Below, piece after piece: positions 49,076 through 53,790 of a stretch of 53,790 bases of DNA. Position numbers and translations under genes: made by a program. The stretch is from Bacteroidales bacterium (GTDB lineage: Bacteria > Bacteroidota > Bacteroidia > Bacteroidales > Bacteroidaceae), in assembly GCA_015654535.1 (NCBI GenBank), contig JAATGU010000041.1, positions 1 through 53,790 on the forward strand. Direction: 5' to 3'. The notes under the pieces are model-generated. The model was given only the letters and a program-made list of their open reading frames with translations, did not search any database and was not told where the DNA came from. Positions within the stretch are counted from its first letter, which is position 1. Every line of letters starts with the position of its first letter.

Positions 49076-51154
49076 TTATTTTGAGAATCGGGAAGTATCG
49101 ACTCCTTTTCGTTCTTTTTCCTTGTAATTACCAAACTTATAGGTGAAAGAAAGAGTGAACGCGCGATTGTTGGTCAGTATTGTCATCCTACTATTCTGAC
49201 TGACATAGTCAACCGTTGTCTTTATGTTATCGGTATTAAACAAATCGTCCCCTTTCAAAGTGAGCTGTGCCCTTTGTTTATCAAACGTCCACTTCAACGC
49301 GGTGTTGATGTTGTACGAGCGGCTCAAATCATAAATGCCCTGGATAGTACCATTCTGATAGAATCCGGTTAGTGTGAACTTCAAATCCGGTTGGGTGGAA
49401 AGTATCAGTGTATTATCCATGCTCGCTATAAAGGAATAAGCATCACGATCAAAAGGAATATCATAGAAATTGCTGTCCTTCTCACGTTTGTAATAACCTA
49501 CTAAAGTAATGCTGGAATTAAGACGGTCTTTTACTTTAAATGGAATTACAGTCTGAAGTCCGGCTTGCCGCTGATAGTTGAAATTATGAAACTTATAAAT
49601 CAGTACCAATCTTTCTGGCGATTGATACGGAACCTGAGTAAAATAATCGGGGACATAATCGAAGAAAGCCGTCAAAAGGTACTTACTCTTTAGAATGTAT
49701 GTCAGACTGGACTGATATTCCCGTGAAGGCTTCAACAACGGATTGCCTTGAATCTCAATATAACTGCTGGAGTAACTGGTGGTGTTGTTCGTGCTCCAAT
49801 AAGAAGGGTATTGCTTATCACTGGAAAAAGCCAGTTGAAATACATGACCTGCCTTGGGAGTGTACGTCACATTCAAGGTAGGATAGAAGGTCCATTCATT
49901 CCACACATCCGTCTTGTAATGCTCGGCGGCAAGAGAAGCATCCATGGAAAGTTTATCTCCAAAACTTTTATCAAAGCCGGCAAAACCGTTGAAGGTATGC
50001 TCCCTATGGCGACTGATCATTGAGTTATCCGGAAGATATTCCCCTGTGGCATCGTCATAATACTTCTGAAAACTATGATCGGTGGAAGTGGTGTATTGCA
50101 TGCCATAATTGATTCCCCAATTGTGAGGCAACTTATGCGTCTCATTCAAGTAAAACACCCATTTGTTAATACGTTGCTGATCTTTAGATAAGAAGTGGTT
50201 CGTTGTATTATTCATCTCACCATGAAAGAGTTGGGAACTGGGAGCCTCGTAATATGTAAAGTCCGTTCCCGCTTTCATCCCGAAAGAAGATTGATAATCG
50301 ATCTTCAAATTATGTAGCTGACTATCATCCTGCTTATCTACATTCGTATTTTCCGATCCTGTGGTTCTGTTAGTATACTTGGCGTTGGATAGTTGAGTAT
50401 TATAAACCATACTAATTACATCTTCTTTAGAGAGATGATAATCCACTCCCAAACGCACATCATTACCTTCGTCCCGTGAGTGACCCAATGCATACTGATT
50501 CAAATCATAAAGAGTGCCATTGAGTAAATGCCGTTCCTGAGTATCACGTTCCGAATATTCCCGCCCTTTGTTATATGAATAAAGTAAATCCGCTGATAAA
50601 TTCTTGGAAGAAAACAGCAGACTGCCCCGTTCTGTGAAGTTTTCATAATATTTCTGTTCCCAGGCCGAATAAAGTTCCCCCATGAGGGAAGCAGACTCGC
50701 TTTGAGTTGATTTCAAAACCAAATTAATCATCGGGCCACGTACATTGTAACGGGCCGGAGCGGCATACATCACTTCCGCGCTCTCAATGCGGGACACAGG
50801 AATTGTTTTCAGCAAAGAATAGAGTTGCTCTATGCTCATGGTGCTCACCTTTCCATTGATAACCACATTCACACCAGATCCGGCCAAGGTCAATGTACCT
50901 TGCTGATCCGTCACTCCGGGAAGTTCTTTAATCGCATCGAAAGCATTGTCCACCGGTAGATTGCTTACCAACCGAGAGAGATCATAAACTAATTTACCTT
51001 GTACCGCTTTTACTATCGGGCGTTCCCCTTTCACCATCACTTCCGGCAGTTCATGCAGGATGCTATCCATCGAAACCGTAGTGGAATCTTTAGTCTGCCC
51101 CGCCACCAATAAAGTGATATTCCAAAGAATAGCAATCATGAAGAATCTTTTCAT
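49076..51154 (-). CDS. TonB-receptor-like outer-membrane beta-barrel protein
   Basis: From ATG 51154 (MKRFFMIAILWN) 692 residues; the frame opens 63 bp earlier, but the signal peptide ending LLVAGQ starts here. No N-terminal CarboxypepD domain; a plug-like domain (about 35-150) with GERPIVKAVQGKLVYDL, GVTDQQGTLTLAGSGVNVVINGK and IPVSRIESAEVMYAAPARYNVRG is followed by a large barrel of the outer-membrane beta-barrel family 3 type (FTYKFG near the C-terminus). Cargo unknown. It diverges from a histidine kinase/response regulator pair, a frequent arrangement for regulated outer-membrane proteins. Confidence 0.87.
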   Translation of the reverse strand: MKRFFMIAILWNITLLVAGQTKDSTTVSMDSILHELPEVMVKGERPIVKAVQGKLVYDLSRLVSNLPVDNAFDAIKELPGVTDQQGTLTLAGSGVNVVINGKVSTMSIEQLYSLLKTIPVSRIESAEVMYAAPARYNVRGPMINLVLKSTQSESASLMGELYSAWEQKYYENFTERGSLLFSSKNLSADLLYSYNKGREYSERDTQERHLLNGTLYDLNQYALGHSRDEGNDVRLGVDYHLSKEDVISMVYNTQLSNAKYTNRTTGSENTNVDKQDDSQLHNLKIDYQSSFGMKAGTDFTYYEAPSSQLFHGEMNNTTNHFLSKDQQRINKWVFYLNETHKLPHNWGINYGMQYTTSTDHSFQKYYDDATGEYLPDNSMISRHREHTFNGFAGFDKSFGDKLSMDASLAAEHYKTDVWNEWTFYPTLNVTYTPKAGHVFQLAFSSDKQYPSYWSTNNTTSYSSSYIEIQGNPLLKPSREYQSSLTYILKSKYLLTAFFDYVPDYFTQVPYQSPERLVLIYKFHNFNYQRQAGLQTVIPFKVKDRLNSSITLVGYYKREKDSNFYDIPFDRDAYSFIASMDNTLILSTQPDLKFTLTGFYQNGTIQGIYDLSRSYNINTALKWTFDKQRAQLTLKGDDLFNTDNIKTTVDYVSQNSRMTILTNNRAFTLSFTYKFGNYKEKERKGVDTSRFSK

Positions 51155-51274
51155 AATAAGTTTAATTATATTTATGCGGCAAAGTTCTGCAAAAAGAATA
51201 AATAGTTGTGTTATCATCTGATTATATAGTGTTATTTAGTCTTATCAAAATGAAGGTTTTATCTGCTTTATACT

Positions 51275-51282
51275 TATTTTTG
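51275..51282 (+). promoter_or_regulatory. -7 box TATTTTTG directly before the kinase start codon
   Basis: TAnnTTTG match ending 5 bases before ATG 51288, as at 10513-10520. It implies a leaderless message if used. No convincing -33 element at about 20 bp. Confidence 0.4.
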
Positions 51283-51287
51283 TATCC

Positions 51288-52780
51288 ATGAAACTACCCT
51301 TTAAAGTAATCGCGCTACTCATTGTCCTATCACTGACAGGAGTATTTATCTATCAGGCTTATTGGCTGGAAAGCTTTTATCACTCCGCCAGTAAGCAAAT
51401 GGAGAACAATATTGATAATGCCATCAAAAATGCGGATCATATAGAGCTATTTGATCGTGCGGATGAATTGAGCAAAATATTAAAAAAAAGCCGCGAGGTA
51501 GGTGTTAAATCAAACGTACATGGGGAAGTTTCTTTCTCTACTTCATTTAAAAAAGATAATGCTAAAAAGACCAATCACATAGTCATAGAAAAAACAATCC
51601 AGAAAGATAGTGTCATCGACAAAAGTGAACAGATTATTCAGGATAAAAGAATAGTAGATGACACAGTAATTGTAGGGAAGGATTATAACTCAATAGAAAC
51701 CATGCTGAAGCAAATGCAGCAAGCGCTACACTCGGCTATAGATATAAATGCACTCGGTATAAATATCAGGGCATTTGATAGTATCATGAATTGTGAACTA
51801 AAAAAGTATAACCTCAATATAAAGCATTACACACAGATTGTAAATACTAAGAAGCATCAGATCATGGTTTCTTCTTTGCCTTCTTCCGTTGATACGACCA
51901 AGTTAAACAGGCATGAATTGAAGTACGATGTCTTGGGTGAACATGCTTATCATGTCTATACCGAGCCGACAAATGGGCTGATCTTAAAGCAAATGACCGG
52001 TATACTGCTGACTTCATTCGTTATACTGGTTATTTTATCCATTTCTTTCTGGTTTCTTATCCGAACCATCCTTAAACAAAAAACGTTGGATGAGATGAAG
52101 TCCGACTTTACCAGTAACATTACTCACGAGCTAAAAACTCCGATAGCGATAACCTATGCCGCCACAGACGCGTTGCTCAACTTTAATCTGATAGAAAATA
52201 AAGATAAGCGGGAGAAGTATCTGCATATCTGCCTCGAGCAATTGCAAAGACTCAGCGGACTTGTGAGCAGATTCTTTCCATGAGCATGGAACAACGAAAA
52301 ACGTTTCGCCTCAATCCTGAAGAGCTCTGTATGAAAGAGCTACTGACCAACTTGATAGAGCAACACAAAATCAAAGCGGATAAGCCCGTCAACTTTCTAC
52401 TTTCAATGGAACCGGAAGAGATCGTGGCCAAAGCGGATCGGGTGCATCTGTATAACATATTAAGCAATTTATTAGATAACGCCGTGAAGTATTCTCCTAA
52501 CGAAGCCGATGTATCCATTAGCATTCGTAAAGAGAACAATGAACTGGTGATTGAGGTATCCGACAAAGGGATAGGGATAGCACCCGAAAAGCAACCTCGC
52601 ATCTTCGATAAGTTCTATAGAGTGCCCACCGGGAACCTTCACAACGTGAAAGGTTTTGGTTTAGGACTTTTCTATGTAAAGACTTTAACCGACAAGATGG
52701 GAGGGGAGATCTCTGTGAGAAGCTCGGTAGGCAAAGGATCAACGTTCACATTTAAACTACCGCAAGATGGAAAAGAATAG
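51288..52780 (+). pseudogene. Sensor histidine kinase, interrupted by a frameshift
   Basis: The first frame (51288-52283) encodes TM helix about 6-26, a periplasmic sensor of about 210 residues, TM about 240-260 and the HisKA box NITHELKTPI (His280), then ends ...LSGLVSRFFP. The second frame (to 52780) continues with MSMEQRKTF, N box NLLDNAVKYSP, DKGIGIAPEKQ and GFGLGLFYVK. Adding one G after 52265 would restore GLVEQILSMSMEQ and give one protein of about 497 residues, so a one-base deletion is the simplest reading. It may be a real inactivating change or a sequencing error. The regulator gene overlaps the 3' end by 14 bp. It resembles RprX-type kinases of Bacteroides. Confidence 0.88.
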
Positions 52781-53459
52781 TAACATAAAGGTTTTATTGG
52801 TTGAGGATGAACAAACCCTCTCCATGATTATTAAAGATACGCTCGAGGAAAGGGATTTCTCCATCACCACGGCCAAAGACGGGGAAGAAGGATTGCGGCT
52901 CTTCCTGCAACTTCATCCCGATGTGTTGGTGGCCGATGTGATGATGCCTAAGATGGATGGCTTTGAGATGGTGAGACGTATCCGCCAGAGTGACAAATCT
53001 ACTCCTGTTCTTTTCCTCACCGCTCGCTCCACCATCAATGATGTGGTAGAAGGTTTTGAGTTGGGAGCCAATGATTACTTAAAGAAACCTTTCGGTATGC
53101 AGGAGTTGATCGTTCGTATAAAGTCGCTGGTAAACAGAGCTTTTGTAGAGGAGAACAAACATACTTCCTTTGAGATTGGTCAGTATACGTTCAACCCCAC
53201 CACCCAGAGACTATCTTATTCCGGTTCGTTCATCGAACTCTCGCATCGTGAATCGGAGATTGTAAAGCGACTCTGTGAGAATCGGAATCAGATAGTGAGC
53301 ACTCAAACGTTATTGCTCGAGCTCTGGGGGGATGATAGCTTCTTTAATTCCCGAAGCTTGCAAGTGTTTATTACCAAACTTCGTCATAAGTTCGCTAAGG
53401 ATGAACGGATTCGCATCATTAATATCCGTGGAATCGGGTATAAGCTTATTGTGAACTAA
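52767..53459 (+). CDS. OmpR/PhoB-family response regulator, RprY-like
   Basis: 230 residues. Receiver: acidic pair in VLLVEDEQ, phospho-acceptor in VLVADVMMPKMDGFE, conserved Thr/Lys in FLTARS and LKKPF. C-terminal winged helix (about 135-228) with LSHRESEIVKRLCENR and the recognition region SRSLQVFITKLRHKF...IRGIGYKL. Starts 14 bp inside the kinase reading frame, so they are one operon. With the kinase frameshifted, this regulator may be uncoupled from its sensor. Probable target: the divergent outer-membrane protein, by position only. Confidence 0.93.
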   Translation: MEKNSNIKVLLVEDEQTLSMIIKDTLEERDFSITTAKDGEEGLRLFLQLHPDVLVADVMMPKMDGFEMVRRIRQSDKSTPVLFLTARSTINDVVEGFELGANDYLKKPFGMQELIVRIKSLVNRAFVEENKHTSFEIGQYTFNPTTQRLSYSGSFIELSHRESEIVKRLCENRNQIVSTQTLLLELWGDDSFFNSRSLQVFITKLRHKFAKDERIRIINIRGIGYKLIVN

Positions 53460-53502
53460 AGTCCGCGGCTAAATTAAAGTTATAAATAATTATCCGGAAA
53501 AG

Positions 53503-53568
53503 AGTTGTGCCTATTTTGATTTTTACTATTTTAGAATAAGTAAGTTAAAAATCATCATAGGCACAACT
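53503..53568. repeat. Long inverted repeat after the response regulator gene
   Basis: Arms 53503-53525 and 53546-53568, each 23 bases, match at 20 positions with three adjacent mismatches; the loop is 20 bases. The outer 12 bases AGTTGTGCCTAT pair perfectly. It lies between two convergent genes and may act as a terminator for either, although the T-runs are short; a mobile-element remnant is another possibility. Confidence 0.6.
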
Positions 53569-53630
53569 TAAAGTTGATATTCAATAATTCTCATCGCAGG
53601 CTTTAGCAAGTGAATATATTGATATAATAA

Positions 53631-53789
53631 TCACTTACTTAATTTTATTTGTAGCAATATGATAAGAATATGTGGAATTATTCCTAGTACAAAAGATAAT
53701 AAATTTATTTCGTTTATGAAATAAAGACAAGGATATGCAATAAACAAGAAAATACAACAAATTACTATCAGTGTAATTCTTAATTTTCT
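53631..53789 (-). CDS. C-terminal end of a membrane protein, cut by the window
   Basis: An open minus-strand frame runs from the window edge to TGA at 53633-53631 and codes for 52 residues. Two hydrophobic stretches are evident (ITLIVICCIFLFIAYPCLYF and LLSFVLGIIPHILIILL), followed by a basic tail ending QIKLSK. It has no start codon inside the window, so it was easy to overlook. Family unknown; too short for assignment. The other frames over this interval are interrupted or lack such a hydrophobic pattern, which supports it as real. Confidence 0.5.
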   Translation of the reverse strand, partial: RKLRITLIVICCIFLFIAYPCLYFINEINLLSFVLGIIPHILIILLQIKLSK

Positions 53790-53790
53790 A

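Noticed and set aside
1..53790. CRISPR arrays, tRNA or rRNA genes
   Set aside because: No regularly spaced repeats and no cloverleaf or rRNA-like stretches were noticed on reading; a covariance-model scan was not possible here.

Overview
The window looks like the chromosome of a member of the Bacteroidales, close to Bacteroides. Evidence: Bacteroidota-type promoters (TTG or TTTG, about 20 bp, then TAnnTTTG), weak Shine-Dalgarno sites, many SPII lipoproteins and outer-membrane barrels, a fused P-protein GcvP, a fused CcsBA, a split ThrE exporter and the flavodoxin/DUF2023 pair. The two C10 proteases carry type-A type IX secretion sorting domains. The first ~120 bases are about 69% GC against AT-rich DNA elsewhere and interrupt glgB, so they are probably a contig-end chimera.

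Layout. 0.1-5.3 kb (+): 3' part of glgB, a multi-pass membrane protein, a methyltransferase and an MFS exporter. 10.4-5.3 kb (-): a DUF3298-like lipoprotein, rsmG, an MBL-fold hydrolase and gcvP. 10.5-14.1 kb (+): a Cys-rich exported protein, a copper P-type ATPase and lipB. 19.2-14.2 kb (-): two C10 cysteine proteases and a lipoprotein. 21.8-19.3 kb (-) and 22.1-23.8 kb (+): a LacI regulator with uxaA, divergent from kdgK-kdgA, together carrying altronate to pyruvate and glyceraldehyde-3-phosphate. 25.3-24.0 kb (-): split ThrE exporter. 34.8-25.4 kb (-): a seven-gene envelope operon with two porin-like barrels, imelysin, a di-heme DUF1111 protein, a mono-heme lipoprotein, a Rid-like protein and CcsBA. 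37.5-34.8 kb (-): gpmA, flavodoxin, DUF2023 and a short DAHP synthase.

37.7-40.5 kb holds the most unusual locus: two tail-to-tail copies of a two-gene module. Each pairs a RIC-type di-iron hemerythrin-like protein with an overlapping LuxR-type regulator whose receiver has Asn at the phospho-acceptor position. The metal ligands fall at the same residue numbers in both copies. I infer a phosphorylation-independent O2/NO/iron-responsive switch. Next, 40.6-47.5 kb (+) encodes a 1526-residue tandem double sensor-kinase-like protein with an internal second signal/lipobox-like segment, a response regulator and an AbgT-family transporter. A GNAT/nitrilase fusion follows from its own promoter.

49.1-53.8 kb: a TonB-receptor-like barrel (-) divergent from a histidine kinase and OmpR-type regulator (+); the kinase is broken by an apparent one-base deletion. 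The window ends in the 3' end of an unidentified membrane protein on the minus strand. I saw no tRNA, rRNA, CRISPR array or intact insertion sequence. All family names come from reading motifs; no database search was run.
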